Source of the DNA: Aliiroseovarius sp. S1339
GTDB taxonomy: Bacteria; Pseudomonadota; Alphaproteobacteria; Rhodobacterales; Rhodobacteraceae
Direction of reading: 5' to 3'
Assembly (NCBI RefSeq): GCF_023195695.1
Contig: NZ_JALPQG010000001.1
Location: forward strand, 372,001-436,000
Length of the DNA: 64,000 nt
The first letter of the stretch is position 1. The number at the start of each line of letters is the position of its first letter. The notes under the pieces were generated by a model. It had not been told where the DNA came from. It made no database searches and worked only from the letters and a program-made list of their open reading frames with translations. This document shows, in pieces, positions 1 through 9,460 of the stretch. A program made the position numbers and the translations under genes.

Positions 1-326
1 AAATCCGCCCTGCTGAGGGGAAATGGACTGTTCGTGCAGGTGGTGCGGTGCTGGGTGAAAGCAAATCCGCGCTTGAGGTGATAGAGGGTAATCGCGCGCC
101 CGTGATATATTTCCCGAAAGGCGACGTGGCGATGGCGTTTTTGGACAAAAGCGACACGATCACCACCTGCCCCTATCGCGGCGAGGCACGGCATTACTCG
201 ATCCAGACGAAATCGACGGTGATTGAGGATGCAGGCTATATGTATGACGCCCCGATTGAGGATTTGGCGGCGCTGAAGGACCACCTTGCCTTCTACGCAG
301 AAAAAGCGACCGTGGCGCGCACCTAG
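1..326 (+). CDS. DUF427 domain-containing protein (5' end cut by window)
   Basis: The reading frame is open to the left edge (first full codon at 3), so the gene begins outside the window. A GTG at 48 is inside the domain and is not the likely start, because the residues before it (KWTVRAGGAVLGES) belong to the conserved DUF427 core. Further family hallmarks are VIYFPKGDVAMAFL and CPYRGEARHYSI. DUF427 proteins are small beta-rich proteins of unknown biochemical function. Function is therefore not assigned. About 107 codons are visible, ending at TAG 324-326. It converges on anmK with 12 bp between the stops. Confidence 0.85.
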   Translation, partial: IRPAEGKWTVRAGGAVLGESKSALEVIEGNRAPVIYFPKGDVAMAFLDKSDTITTCPYRGEARHYSIQTKSTVIEDAGYMYDAPIEDLAALKDHLAFYAEKATVART

Positions 327-338
327 GGACCGTCGGCT

Positions 339-1514
339 TTATTGACCGATTGGGATAGAAACAACGCCCCCACCGACGGCGGCCGCAACTCCTGTCGTTG
401 TTGGCGACGATGTAGTCAGCCCGCGCGCCACCCGCACAGCAAGATAAGCGAAAGCTTGTGCTTCCAACATATCGCCGTTTAGGCCCGTGGTGTCGATATC
501 GTCGACGGGCATTGGCAGTCGCGCGCGCAATTCGGCCATAAGGGCCGCATTGTGGCGCCCGCCCCCCGTGACCAAAAGGCGCGTCGGCTGGGTTGGGCAA
601 TGTTCCATCCCATCTGCCACGGCGGCTGCAGCGCAGGCGGCCAGCGTGCGTAGCGCATCCGCATCAGACAAATCAGCCACCATGGCCGGCAGGTCTGGAA
701 AATCGTTTCGGTCCAGCGATTTCGGTGGCGTGCGACGGAAGTACGGATGGCTAAGAAACGCCTCAAGGCTGGGAGTGTGGATCTTGCCCGACAACGCCAG
801 TGCGCCCCCTTCATCGCGGGATTTTCGCAAACGATGCTGCATCAGGTCATCCATCGGCGCGTTGGCCGGGCCGGTATCGAAGGCAAGGCAAGCACCAGGG
901 ATATCTGGGGTCGGCTGCGCAGGGTCGACCCATGTGACGTTGCCCACACCGCCAAGGTTCAGAAACGCCAGTGGTGCGTCGGCTTTGATGAACCGCGCGC
1001 AGGCGTGGTGGAAAAACGGCGCAAGCGGTGCGCCCTCGCCGCCCAGTTTGACGTCAGATGTGCGGAAGTCCCAGACTACTGGCAGGTCAAGCACCTGTGC
1101 CAAGGCCTGACCGTCGCCAGCCTGATGGGTGCCCAATCCGCGCGGATCGTGGGCAAAGGTCTGGCCGTGAAAGCCCAGCAATTCTGGCACCGGGTCGTCT
1201 TGCATCAGGCGGGTTATGACCGCTTTGTGGACATCCTCTACAATGCGGGCAGCGGGTGCGACTTCGGGCGCCGCGTGCCATTTTCCTAAGGCACGCGTCA
1301 AAACCCGGCGCTGGTCGTCGCTATAGGCTTGAAAACCAGTTGGGCCGAACCCAATGATCGTTTCACCGTCCGTTTCGATCAGTGCTGCGTCCACCCCATC
1401 CATCGAGGTGCCGGACATGCAGCCCATCGCCCAGACCGGACCACGCGCCAAACGCCTGCCTAACGCGTCTTTAGTGATGGCTTTCAACACGCTCTTTTCC
1501 TTTTCCCGCCCCAC
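339..1514 (-). CDS. anmK: anhydro-N-acetylmuramic acid kinase AnmK
   Basis: AnmK phosphorylates and opens 1,6-anhydro-MurNAc released during cell-wall turnover, giving MurNAc-6-phosphate for recycling. The 391-aa product has the family ATP-binding signature [10 protein letters not shown] (residues 31-40), [10 protein letters not shown] (185-194), the catalytic-Asp segment [14 protein letters not shown] (212-225) and a C-terminal VTGGGRHN. The family usually starts only about 10 residues before the MSGTS motif, so the N-terminal 20 or so residues may be over-called; a GTG at codon 9 is an alternative. It is divergent from tyrS with a 27-bp gap, so the two promoters must overlap. Confidence 0.93.
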   Translation of the reverse strand: MGREKEKSVLKAITKDALGRRLARGPVWAMGCMSGTSMDGVDAALIETDGETIIGFGPTGFQAYSDDQRRVLTRALGKWHAAPEVAPAARIVEDVHKAVITRLMQDDPVPELLGFHGQTFAHDPRGLGTHQAGDGQALAQVLDLPVVWDFRTSDVKLGGEGAPLAPFFHHACARFIKADAPLAFLNLGGVGNVTWVDPAQPTPDIPGACLAFDTGPANAPMDDLMQHRLRKSRDEGGALALSGKIHTPSLEAFLSHPYFRRTPPKSLDRNDFPDLPAMVADLSDADALRTLAACAAAAVADGMEHCPTQPTRLLVTGGGRHNAALMAELRARLPMPVDDIDTTGLNGDMLEAQAFAYLAVRVARGLTTSSPTTTGVAAAVGGGVVSIPIGQ

Positions 1515-1541
1515 GTCTATACGGAAGGTTCAAAATTCAGG

Positions 1542-2810
1542 ATGGACCAAAAGAACATGACCTACCACCCAAAATCCGACTTCATGCGTGTGATGATCGA
1601 GCGCGGCTTTCTGGCCGACTGCACCGACTATCAGGCGCTGGATGACGCGCTGATTGCGGGGGTTGTTCCAGCCTATATCGGCTATGACGCCACGGCGCAG
1701 TCGCTGCATGTGGGCCATTTGATGAACATTATGGTGCTGCGGTGGTTGCAAAAATGCGGCCACAAACCGATCACCTTGATGGGCGGCGGCACGACCAAGG
1801 TGGGTGATCCGTCGTTTCGGTCGGACGAACGCCCACTTTTGCGACCGGAACAGATTGACGCCAACATCGCCGGAATGCAGCAGGTGTTTGCAAAGTTTTT
1901 GCGCTATGGCGACGGCGAGACAGACGCGATCATGCTGAACAACGCCGAATGGCTGGACGAGCTGAACTACCTCGATTTCCTGCGCGATATCGGGCGTCAT
2001 TTCTCGGTCAACCGGATGCTGAGTTTTGAAAGCGTGAAGTCGCGGCTGGACCGTGAACAAAGCCTGAGCTTTCTTGAATTCAACTATATGATCCTGCAAG
2101 CCTATGATTTCCTTGAGCTGAACCGCCGATATGGCTGTCTGCTTCAGATGGGTGGCTCGGACCAATGGGGCAATATTGTCAACGGGATCGACCTGACCCG
2201 CCGGGTTCTGGACAACGAGATTTTTGGCCTGACCACGCCACTTCTGACCACCTCGGACGGGCGCAAGATGGGTAAAAGCCAAGGCGGCGCGATCTGGCTG
2301 AACGCGGAGATGCTATCGCCCTATGAATTCTGGCAATTCTGGCGCAACACCACAGATGCAGACACCGGTAAATTTCTAAAAATCTTCACCGAGCTGTCGG
2401 TCGAGGAATGCGACCGTCTGGGCGCGCTGGAAGGGGCCGAGATCAACGAGGCCAAGATCATTCTAGCCAACGAGGTGACGCGTTTGCTGCATGGGGCCGA
2501 GGCGGCAAAAACTGCCGAAGCCACCGCACGCGAGGTGTTTGAAAAAGGTGGCGCGGGCGACGATCTGCCGACCCTGACGCTGAGCAGCGGCGATCTGGGT
2601 GACGGCATGTCCATCGTTCAGTTGTTTGTCAAATCCGGTCTGGCGAAGTCCGGCAAAGATGCCAAACGTCTGATCACAGAAAACGGCGCCAAGGTGAATG
2701 ACGAAGCGCTGACAGACGCGGGTCGGATGGTTGGCGTTGGTGATCTGGGCCAGCCGATGAAGCTGTCGGCCGGTAAGAAACGCCATGCATTGGTGGTGTT
2801 GGAGGGTTGA
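1542..2810 (+). CDS. tyrS: tyrosyl-tRNA synthetase
   Basis: Class I aminoacyl-tRNA synthetase that charges tRNA-Tyr in the cytosol. The 422-aa product carries the HIGH-type motif HVGHL (56-60), the KMSKS-type motif KMGKS (242-246), the substrate-pocket segment [11 protein letters not shown] (about 202-212) and a C-terminal S4 RNA-binding domain from about residue 345. A second ATG at 1557 would give the start MTYHPKSDF, which I recall as the usual form in relatives. Neither start has a clear Shine-Dalgarno sequence, so the first is kept but 1557 is quite possible. Divergent from anmK. Confidence 0.96.
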   Translation: MDQKNMTYHPKSDFMRVMIERGFLADCTDYQALDDALIAGVVPAYIGYDATAQSLHVGHLMNIMVLRWLQKCGHKPITLMGGGTTKVGDPSFRSDERPLLRPEQIDANIAGMQQVFAKFLRYGDGETDAIMLNNAEWLDELNYLDFLRDIGRHFSVNRMLSFESVKSRLDREQSLSFLEFNYMILQAYDFLELNRRYGCLLQMGGSDQWGNIVNGIDLTRRVLDNEIFGLTTPLLTTSDGRKMGKSQGGAIWLNAEMLSPYEFWQFWRNTTDADTGKFLKIFTELSVEECDRLGALEGAEINEAKIILANEVTRLLHGAEAAKTAEATAREVFEKGGAGDDLPTLTLSSGDLGDGMSIVQLFVKSGLAKSGKDAKRLITENGAKVNDEALTDAGRMVGVGDLGQPMKLSAGKKRHALVVLEG

Positions 2811-2875
2811 GGCATCGGGCGGGCCCTGCAATTCAGACGACCTGTCAAATGCAGTGGCTCACTTTGTGAGCCTGA

Positions 2876-2942
2876 GGGGCTCTGCCCCTTGGGCCAAATC
2901 TTCGATTTGTCCCTACCCCGGGATATTTTTGCCAGAAGAAGC
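2876..2942. repeat. GC-rich intergenic element, copy 1
   Basis: Between tyrS and the aminotransferase lies a short hairpin-capable block ggggctctgcccc (2876-2888), followed 27 bases on by ccccgggatatttttgccag and aagaagc (2916-2942). The same two-part design occurs again at 7661-7718. The 205-bp gap between the genes holds nothing else I can name. It is probably a repetitive intergenic element of this lineage; its function is unknown. Confidence 0.6.
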
Positions 2943-3016
2943 CAGTGGTTCTTGAAGGCGATTGCCGCTTGGCGGCGCGCTTGCTAGCGTGTTGTGACCA
3001 ACATGATGAGGACAGG

Positions 3017-4198
3017 ATGGCGCTGCTGAACCCCAATCTTGCCGCCACCTTGCCGCCGCCCGTGATGGAGGCGCGGCGGTGGGTTGATGGCAAAAGCTTT
3101 CCGGCAGAGCGCCCGTTGATCAATGTCAGTCAGGCGGCCCCCGTTGATCCGCCACCCGAACCAATGCGGCAGGCAATGGCGGACGCGGTGCTGCGCCAGC
3201 CGGAAACACATCTTTATGGTCCGGTTTTGGGATTGCCAGCGTTGCGGTCTGAACTGGCGTTCAACATCACACGTCGCTATGGCGGGGCGGTCACGGCGGG
3301 CAACATCGCGATCACCTCGGGCTGCAATCAGGCGTTCTGCGCCGCGATTGCGACTTTGGCCGCGCCGGGGGATGAAGTTATCCTTCCAACACCCTGGTAT
3401 TTCAATCATAAAATGTGGCTTGATATGAGTGGCGTTCAGGCTGTTCCGTTGGCCACTGGCGAAGACCTGATGCCCGATCCTGATGTTGCGCGCGGCCTGA
3501 TCACATCGCGCACCCGCGCAATTGTGCTGGTGACGCCGAACAATCCGACCGGTGCGGAATATCCGCCTGCACTGATCGCCGCCTTCCGCGACCTTGCCCG
3601 CGCGCATCGCATCGCGCTGATCCTTGATGAGACGTATCGGGATTTTCATTCCCAACCCGGCCCGGCCCACGACCTGTTTGCTGATGCCGATTGGGACGAC
3701 ACCGTCATCCAGCTCTACAGTTTCTCGAAATCCTATCGGCTGACGGGTCATCGGGTCGGCGCGATCACCACCTCGCCCGCGCGTTTGGCTGAGGTTGAGA
3801 AGTTTCTTGATACCGTCACCATCTGTCCGGCCCAATTGGGTCAGCACGCGGCGCTTTGGGGACTGCGAAACCTCGACAATTGGCTAGCGGGCGAGCGCGA
3901 CGAGATTCTTTCGCGGGCGCAGGCCATGCGCGGCGGCTTCGCACCTTTGGCCGATAAAGGCTGGCAATTGCTGGGCTGTGGGGCGTATTTCTCCTATCTG
4001 CACCATCCGTTTGAAATGCCGTCCGACGAGCTTGCTCAGATCCTGGTTGATCAATGCGCGATCCTTGCGCTGCCCGGCACGATGTTCACGCCGGCGGGCG
4101 ACAAAGCCGGCGCTAAACAGCTGCGTGTGGCATTTGCAAATATTGACGCAGACGGGATTGCGACGGTGCAGAAGCGGCTGGCGGCGTTCGCCCCCTGA
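3017..4198 (+). CDS. class I/II pyridoxal-phosphate aminotransferase
   Basis: Fold-type I PLP aminotransferase of 393 aa. The start at 3017 is chosen because ATGAGGACAGG gives a ribosome-binding site just upstream and the homologous core begins soon after; an in-frame GTG at 2945 lies in the intergenic element. Visible motifs are NNPTG (175-179), DETYRDF (204-210, PLP-pyridine Asp) and SFSKSYRLTGHRVG with the Schiff-base lysine at K238. The substrate cannot be deduced; related proteins include aspartate/aromatic aminotransferases and class II-like enzymes. It stands alone, with the PpiD-like gene following 81 bp later. Confidence 0.88.
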   Translation: MALLNPNLAATLPPPVMEARRWVDGKSFPAERPLINVSQAAPVDPPPEPMRQAMADAVLRQPETHLYGPVLGLPALRSELAFNITRRYGGAVTAGNIAITSGCNQAFCAAIATLAAPGDEVILPTPWYFNHKMWLDMSGVQAVPLATGEDLMPDPDVARGLITSRTRAIVLVTPNNPTGAEYPPALIAAFRDLARAHRIALILDETYRDFHSQPGPAHDLFADADWDDTVIQLYSFSKSYRLTGHRVGAITTSPARLAEVEKFLDTVTICPAQLGQHAALWGLRNLDNWLAGERDEILSRAQAMRGGFAPLADKGWQLLGCGAYFSYLHHPFEMPSDELAQILVDQCAILALPGTMFTPAGDKAGAKQLRVAFANIDADGIATVQKRLAAFAP

Positions 4199-4279
4199 CT
4201 GTCATGCATCAACACATATTGGCATTCCCGGCTGGCTCACCTAAAACGCTTTGGAACAGGTGATATAAGGAACACGCGT

Positions 4280-6121
4280 ATGGCAACCGGCAAGACATCC
4301 CGCACCTTTGGCTGGATCCTTATGGGTTTGGTGATGGTGGGGCTCGTAGGCTTTGGCTCGACCAATTTCGGCGGCTCGGTCCGGTCAGTTGCAACAGTGG
4401 GTGACACTGAGGTGGACGCCAACCGGTATCTGCGCGAGCTACAGTCGGAAATGAACGCGTTTCAGGCCGAAACCGGGCAACGACTGACCATGGAAATGGC
4501 GCGTAACCTTGGGTTGGATCAACAGGTGTTGGCACGGGTGATCGCAACCGCAGCGCTTGAGGATGAAACCGCGCGGCTTGGCATCTCGGTCGGGGACGAG
4601 GAGTTACGCAACCGCATTGTGGATATCCCTGCCTTCATGGGGGTCGACGGCAAGTTTGACCGCGAGGGCTATGCCTTTGCGCTGGAGCAATCCGGCCTGA
4701 CCGCCTCGGAGTTTGAAAAAAGTCTGCGCGACGAGGTGAGCCGCCAGATTCTGCAAGCCGCTGTCGCCAACGGGGTTGCGACTCAGCCCAGCTATGTTGA
4801 CACGCTGTATGGATACGCCCGCGAGACCCGCGATTTCACATGGGCCGCGATGGGGGTGGATCGGTTGACCACGCCAGTCCCCGCACCGACCGAAGCGGAA
4901 CTGACCGCCTATTACGAGGCGCACCCGCAAGACTTCACGCTGCCGGAAACCAAGGTGATCACCTATGCCTGGCTGAACCCTGAGGATGTGATCCCGACAC
5001 TCACTGTGGCCGAGGATCAGATCCGCACGCTGTATGACGAACGCGCGTCGGAATACCAAGTGCCCGAACGGCGCATGGTCGAACGTCTGGTGTTCAACAC
5101 AACGGAAGACGCGCAGGCGGCGGCTGATGCGCTTGAAACTGGTGAAAAAACCTTCGAAGATTTAGTGGCCGAGCGCAATTTGGAACTGTCTGACATTGAT
5201 CTGGGTGATTTGCCCAAGGACGAATTGGGCGCGGCGGGCGACGCCGTGTTTGGTCTGGCGGAACCCGGCGTGACCGGGCCGCATGACAGCGACCTTGGCC
5301 CTGCCCTGTATCGGATGAACGCAATCCTTGCCGCCCGCGAAACCAGTTTTGAGGACGCGCGCGAGGAATTGCACGGCGAACTGGCAGCGGATGCCGCGCG
5401 CCGTCAGATCGGCGACATGGTGGCCGAGCTTGACGATCAGATGGCCGGTGGCGCAACGATCGAAGAAATTGCCCAAAGCCACAACATGCGCCAAGGGGTG
5501 CTGAACTGGACCGCCGGTGACAGCGATGGCATTGCCGCCTATGACGCGTTCCGCGAGGCAGCCGAAGCTGTCACCACAGACGATTTCCCGGAAATCACGC
5601 TGCTGGAAGATGGCGGCGTTTTTGCGGTCCGTCTGGATGAACTGCAAGAACCGCGCCTGCAAGACCAATCGGAAGTGGCCGACGCGGTTCAGGCCGGTTG
5701 GGAAGCCGGGAAACGACTGGAACTTCTGGCCGACGAGGCGCGCGCCATGATCGCACAACTGGACAACGGCGAAAGCCTGTCATCGCTTGGACTGACCGAG
5801 GTGGTTGAGCAAGACCAGACGCGCGAAGCCTTTGTGGAAGGCACCCCGCCCAGTTTTATGACCGAGGTTTTCGGCATGGAGCCCGGCACATGGCGCGTGC
5901 TGGAAAGCGTCGATAACGTCGTTCTGGTACGGCTTGACGCCGTCGAGCCCGCCGAACAGGACAGCGACGAGGCGAAAGCGTTGAAAGAGAACTTCGCGAC
6001 CGGCACCGCACAGGAAATTGCGCTGGATGTTGAAAACGCCTTCGCGCGCGCTGTTCAAGCCCGTGCTGGTATCGAGCTGAACCGCGCTGTCATCAACGCT
6101 GTGAACGCTCAGTTCCAGTGA
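4280..6121 (+). CDS. PpiD-like membrane-anchored peptidyl-prolyl isomerase/chaperone
   Basis: Inner-membrane periplasmic folding helper of the SurA/PpiD type. The 613-aa product has one N-terminal transmembrane segment (about 11-30, FGWILMGLVMVGLVGFG), a SurA_N-like helical region (about 35-180) and a weak parvulin-like rotamase region (about 250-370), followed by another helical part. The architecture matches PpiD, which holds new outer-membrane and periplasmic proteins near the Sec translocon. The parvulin part is divergent, so isomerase activity is uncertain and a chaperone role is more likely. trpE begins 31 bp after its stop and may be co-transcribed. Confidence 0.87.
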   Translation: MATGKTSRTFGWILMGLVMVGLVGFGSTNFGGSVRSVATVGDTEVDANRYLRELQSEMNAFQAETGQRLTMEMARNLGLDQQVLARVIATAALEDETARLGISVGDEELRNRIVDIPAFMGVDGKFDREGYAFALEQSGLTASEFEKSLRDEVSRQILQAAVANGVATQPSYVDTLYGYARETRDFTWAAMGVDRLTTPVPAPTEAELTAYYEAHPQDFTLPETKVITYAWLNPEDVIPTLTVAEDQIRTLYDERASEYQVPERRMVERLVFNTTEDAQAAADALETGEKTFEDLVAERNLELSDIDLGDLPKDELGAAGDAVFGLAEPGVTGPHDSDLGPALYRMNAILAARETSFEDAREELHGELAADAARRQIGDMVAELDDQMAGGATIEEIAQSHNMRQGVLNWTAGDSDGIAAYDAFREAAEAVTTDDFPEITLLEDGGVFAVRLDELQEPRLQDQSEVADAVQAGWEAGKRLELLADEARAMIAQLDNGESLSSLGLTEVVEQDQTREAFVEGTPPSFMTEVFGMEPGTWRVLESVDNVVLVRLDAVEPAEQDSDEAKALKENFATGTAQEIALDVENAFARAVQARAGIELNRAVINAVNAQFQ

Positions 6122-6152
6122 CCCGCAGCCACGCGACCGGAAAGGAAACCCA

Positions 6153-7661
6153 ATGGCTCTGACACCCTCGTTCGAGGATTTCGAAGCCGGTTGGAACGCC
6201 GGACAAAATCAGGTGGTCTATACCCGTCTGGCGGCCGATCTGGACACTCCGGTGAGCCTGATGCTGAAGCTGACCGAAGCGCGGCGCGACAGCTTCATTC
6301 TGGAAAGTGTGACCGGGGGCGAAGTTCGCGGGCGCTATTCCATCGTTGGCATGAAACCCGACCTGATTTGGGAATGTCGCGGCGATCGGGCCCGCATCAA
6401 TCGACAGGCGCGGTTTGACGCAGATGCTTTTGAGGCCATGCCGGGCAATCCGTTGGACAGCTTCCGCGCGGTGCTGGCCGAAAGCCAGATTGAGCTGCCT
6501 GCCGACCTGCCTGCCGCGTCAGCCGGGCTGTTTGGTTATCTTGGCTATGATATGATCCGTTTGGTCGAACATTTGCCGGATGTGAACCCCGACCCGCTGG
6601 GTCTGCCGGATGCGATGATGATGCGCCCGTCTGTGGTGGCTGTTCTGGATGGGGTGCGGGGCGAAGTGACGCTTGTGTCACCCGCCTTTGTTGGCGCTGG
6701 TCTGTCTGCCAAAGCCGCATATGCGCAAGCTGGCGAACGCGTGATGGACGCGCTGCGAGACCTAGACCGCGCATCACCGGGCGAAACCCGTGATCTGGGT
6801 GAAGCACGCGAGCTTGGCCCGCTGGTGTCAAACTTCAAAAAGCCCGATTATTTGGCCGCTATTGAGAAGGCCAAGGACTACATCCGGGCCGGTGACATCT
6901 TCCAAGTCGTGCCCAGCCAGCGCTGGACGCAGAACTTTCCCCTGCCCCCCTTTGCACTGTACCGCAGCCTGCGGCGCACCAACCCGTCGCCGTTCATGTT
7001 CTATTTCAATTTCGGTGGTTTTCAGGTCGTGGGGGCGTCGCCGGAAATCCTTGTGCGGGTGTTTGACCGTGAAGTCACAATCCGTCCGATCGCAGGCACC
7101 CGTCCGCGTGGCAAGACGCCCGAAGAAGATAAGGCGTTGGAGGCTGATCTGCTGGCTGACCAGAAAGAATTGGCAGAGCATCTGATGCTGCTGGATCTGG
7201 GTCGCAACGATGTGGGGCGCGTTGCCAAGATCGGCACCGTGCGCCCGACCGAGGAATTCATCATCGAACGTTACAGCCATGTGATGCACATCGTCTCAAA
7301 CGTGGTGGGAGAGTTGAGCGAAGATCACGACGCGCTGTCGGCTTTCTTTGCGGGGATGCCGGCAGGCACCGTGTCGGGGGCGCCAAAGGTCCGCGCGATG
7401 GAGATCATCGACGAGTTGGAGCCCGAAAAACGCGGCGTGTATGGCGGTGGTGTCGGCTATTTCAGTGCCGGCGGCGACATGGACATGTGTATCGCCCTGC
7501 GTACGGCAGTGGTGCAGGATGAAAAGCTTTACATTCAAGCCGGTGGGGGTGTGGTTTATGACAGCGACCCCGAGGCGGAATATGAGGAAACGGTGAACAA
7601 GTCGAAAGCGATCCGGCGCGCGGCCGAGGATGCGGCGATGTTCACGCGGGGCGGGAATTAG
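6153..7661 (+). CDS. trpE: anthranilate synthase component I
   Basis: Chorismate-binding subunit that, with the glutamine amidotransferase TrpG, makes anthranilate, the first step of tryptophan synthesis. The 502-aa product has the N-terminal segment SFILES (47-52), matching the Trp feedback-binding LLES motif, and the catalytic core with SGAPK (408-412), IAGTRPRG and the C-terminal GGGVVYDSDPE. The start has a good Shine-Dalgarno sequence (aggaaaccca). trpG, trpD and trpC do not follow here: the next gene is convergent, so the partner subunit must be encoded elsewhere. Confidence 0.97.
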   Translation: MALTPSFEDFEAGWNAGQNQVVYTRLAADLDTPVSLMLKLTEARRDSFILESVTGGEVRGRYSIVGMKPDLIWECRGDRARINRQARFDADAFEAMPGNPLDSFRAVLAESQIELPADLPAASAGLFGYLGYDMIRLVEHLPDVNPDPLGLPDAMMMRPSVVAVLDGVRGEVTLVSPAFVGAGLSAKAAYAQAGERVMDALRDLDRASPGETRDLGEARELGPLVSNFKKPDYLAAIEKAKDYIRAGDIFQVVPSQRWTQNFPLPPFALYRSLRRTNPSPFMFYFNFGGFQVVGASPEILVRVFDREVTIRPIAGTRPRGKTPEEDKALEADLLADQKELAEHLMLLDLGRNDVGRVAKIGTVRPTEEFIIERYSHVMHIVSNVVGELSEDHDALSAFFAGMPAGTVSGAPKVRAMEIIDELEPEKRGVYGGGVGYFSAGGDMDMCIALRTAVVQDEKLYIQAGGGVVYDSDPEAEYEETVNKSKAIRRAAEDAAMFTRGGN

Positions 7662-7718
7662 GGGCTTTGCCCCTCTGCCTGCGGCCTTCACCCCAGGATA
7701 TTTCAGGCCAGAAGAAGC
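7661..7718. repeat. GC-rich intergenic element, copy 2
   Basis: Starts at the trpE stop codon: ggggctttgcccc (7661-7673), then ccccaggatatttcaggcca and gaagaagc (7691-7718). It matches copy 1 at 2876-2942 in both parts, with a shorter spacer. Here it sits between convergent genes, where the small hairpin could help termination. Confidence 0.6.
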
Positions 7719-7752
7719 GGGATTTTATCCGGCTTTGGCGTTCGGTTAAGCA

Positions 7753-8727
7753 CTATCCGCCCAGCATCCATTTCCCTTTCGGCCAAAACGCATGGAACGC
7801 AAAGGCGAACAGGACGTCGTGCGGCACGTCGCGGCCTTTGGCGTCGCGCACCCGGATCGTGCCCACGTCGCGACCTTGTGCGATGCGGGCGGTGTCAAGA
7901 GCCGAGGCTTGACCAGCGACCCAGCTGATCACCAGCCCTGCCTCAGTTATCTTGCCTTCTTTTGAAAGGCGAGAGACTGGCCACGCGCGTTCGCCAACGC
8001 GAACGACGCGGGCCAGTGCGGGCACTCCGTGAGGGGGTTGCTCGCCGGTAAAGAAAGGGTATGGGCGGTTGCGGCTATCATAGCCCGCATAGGGGTTTTG
8101 ACCATAAGGGCGGCGCGCATTTGGCTGGTCCATGACTAGGCCATCTGGGTTGCGGCTGGCAAATTCAGCCCAGCTTTCCATCCACGCAGGCAATTGTTCC
8201 AGTTGCGTGCCGTTGTGTTTGCCGACGATCCCCTCACCGATGGCCTGCTGCCACCAGCTTTCCGTTTCTCGGTCATACATCACCATGTCGGAATTTCTGA
8301 GCTTGCCTGTCACGCCGAAGGTCAGCGTCTTGCCCCCGACCCGGCGATCAAACACCATGCCCGAGTTGCAAAGTGGGCAGAAGGTGACGGCGACGGGGGT
8401 GCCACCAACGCGGTCGTTTACAATCTCGTGCCATGTCAGATAGCGCAGCGGATAGGCGCGTGGTTTATCGCCTTTGAGCTCCAAGGTCATCACCGGTTCA
8501 CGCGCGCCTAGCCGAGTTTCATCGCCGACCTTGACAAATTTGGGATCACTGAGCGCGGGTATGCCATCGCGACCGGGGCCGCCTGACAGGATTTCAGTCC
8601 AATCATCGACACTGGTTCGCGTGAAATCGGTCTTGGGAAATTCCGAAGCCCATCCGTGCGGCTCGGCACGCGCGTCATGCGCCCATAGCCCTATCGTGAT
8701 GGCGAGCATCGTCAGGATGATACGCAT
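7753..8727 (-). CDS. DUF3179 domain-containing exported protein
   Basis: 324-aa protein with an N-terminal signal peptide (MRIILTMLAITIGLWAHDARA, cleavage near residue 21), so probably periplasmic. It has the DUF3179 hallmarks: YPLRYLTWHEIVND, then VTFCPLCNSGMVFDR with a CxxC pair, and later GYDSRNRPYPF. The FCPLCNSG segment suggests metal or thiol chemistry, but the family has no firm function known to me. The Shine-Dalgarno sequence and start codon lie within a perfect 16-bp inverted repeat (8726-8785), which could control its translation. Confidence 0.9.
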   Translation of the reverse strand: MRIILTMLAITIGLWAHDARAEPHGWASEFPKTDFTRTSVDDWTEILSGGPGRDGIPALSDPKFVKVGDETRLGAREPVMTLELKGDKPRAYPLRYLTWHEIVNDRVGGTPVAVTFCPLCNSGMVFDRRVGGKTLTFGVTGKLRNSDMVMYDRETESWWQQAIGEGIVGKHNGTQLEQLPAWMESWAEFASRNPDGLVMDQPNARRPYGQNPYAGYDSRNRPYPFFTGEQPPHGVPALARVVRVGERAWPVSRLSKEGKITEAGLVISWVAGQASALDTARIAQGRDVGTIRVRDAKGRDVPHDVLFAFAFHAFWPKGKWMLGG

Positions 8728-8785
8728 GGGGCCTCTCCTTTATGTCTGTCTGGAATTACCCTGACAGAGAAAGGAGAGGCCCCAT
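8726..8785 (-). promoter_or_regulatory. perfect 16-bp inverted repeat burying the ribosome-binding site of the DUF3179 gene
   Basis: Plus-strand arms atggggcctctccttt (8726-8741) and aaaggagaggccccat (8770-8785) are exact complements. Inside, tctgtc and gacaga can pair as well. In the minus-strand mRNA the 3' arm contains the Shine-Dalgarno AAGGAG and the first two bases of the start codon (AT), so a folded leader would hide both. No U-tract follows, which argues against a simple terminator. Confidence 0.75.
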
Positions 8786-8824
8786 AGCCCCCCTCACGGG
8801 GGTTTGAGAGATTGTGCGCGGGGC

Positions 8825-9460
8825 CTATTCGACGACGCGCACCGAGGTCATCACGTCTGGAGCGCCGGTCACCGCCCCGTTGGGGCCGTCGCCGCGTTTG
8901 ATGGACTGAACCACGTCGAACCCATCTGTCACATGGCCGACAACGGTGTATTGACCGTTCAGGTTGGGACTGGGGGCGAACATGATGAAGAACTGGCTGT
9001 TGGCCGAGTTTGGATTTTGCGAGCGCGCCATACCGACAACGCCTGCAACAAACGGTTCCTGCGAGAACTCGGCTGGCAGGTCCGGATAGCTCGATCCACC
9101 CATGCCCGCGCGGCCACCATTGCCGTCAGCCTTGCCAAATTCCACGTCGCCTGTTTGCGCCATGAAGCCTTCGATTACGCGGTGAAACACCACGTTGTCA
9201 TACGCGCCATCCTTGGCAAGCTGCACAATACGCTCCGCATGTTGCGGGGCCAGATCAGGGCGCAACGTGATGACGATGCGGCCTTCCGCCTCGCCTGCGA
9301 CGCTGATTTCGATCTTCGGTGCGTCACCAAGCGCCACTGTGTCCACCTCGGGCGGTGTCGAGGGCAAGAACGTATAGATCGCATACCCGACGACAATTGC
9401 CACACCGGCCAGAAAGGCGGCCAGAAAGGTCCTCTTTTCACGGCGTGTGCGTTCAGTCAT
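8825..9460 (-). CDS. membrane-anchored cyclophilin-type peptidyl-prolyl isomerase
   Basis: 211-aa protein with a basic N-terminus and one transmembrane helix (about 12-30), followed by a cyclophilin domain with VVFHRVIEGFMAQTGD, NSQFFIMFAP and GHVTDGFDVV. It should fold or isomerise prolyl bonds in periplasmic proteins while tethered to the inner membrane. Its start overlaps the end of the upstream cyclophilin by 8 nt, so the two are translationally coupled. The paralogue upstream lacks the membrane anchor. Confidence 0.93.
   Translation of the reverse strand: MTERTRREKRTFLAAFLAGVAIVVGYAIYTFLPSTPPEVDTVALGDAPKIEISVAGEAEGRIVITLRPDLAPQHAERIVQLAKDGAYDNVVFHRVIEGFMAQTGDVEFGKADGNGGRAGMGGSSYPDLPAEFSQEPFVAGVVGMARSQNPNSANSQFFIMFAPSPNLNGQYTVVGHVTDGFDVVQSIKRGDGPNGAVTGAPDVMTSVRVVE

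Noticed and set aside
1530-2282. 250-codon minus-strand frame across tyrS
   Set aside because: tyrS is unambiguous with both synthetase motifs; the antisense frame has no family resemblance.
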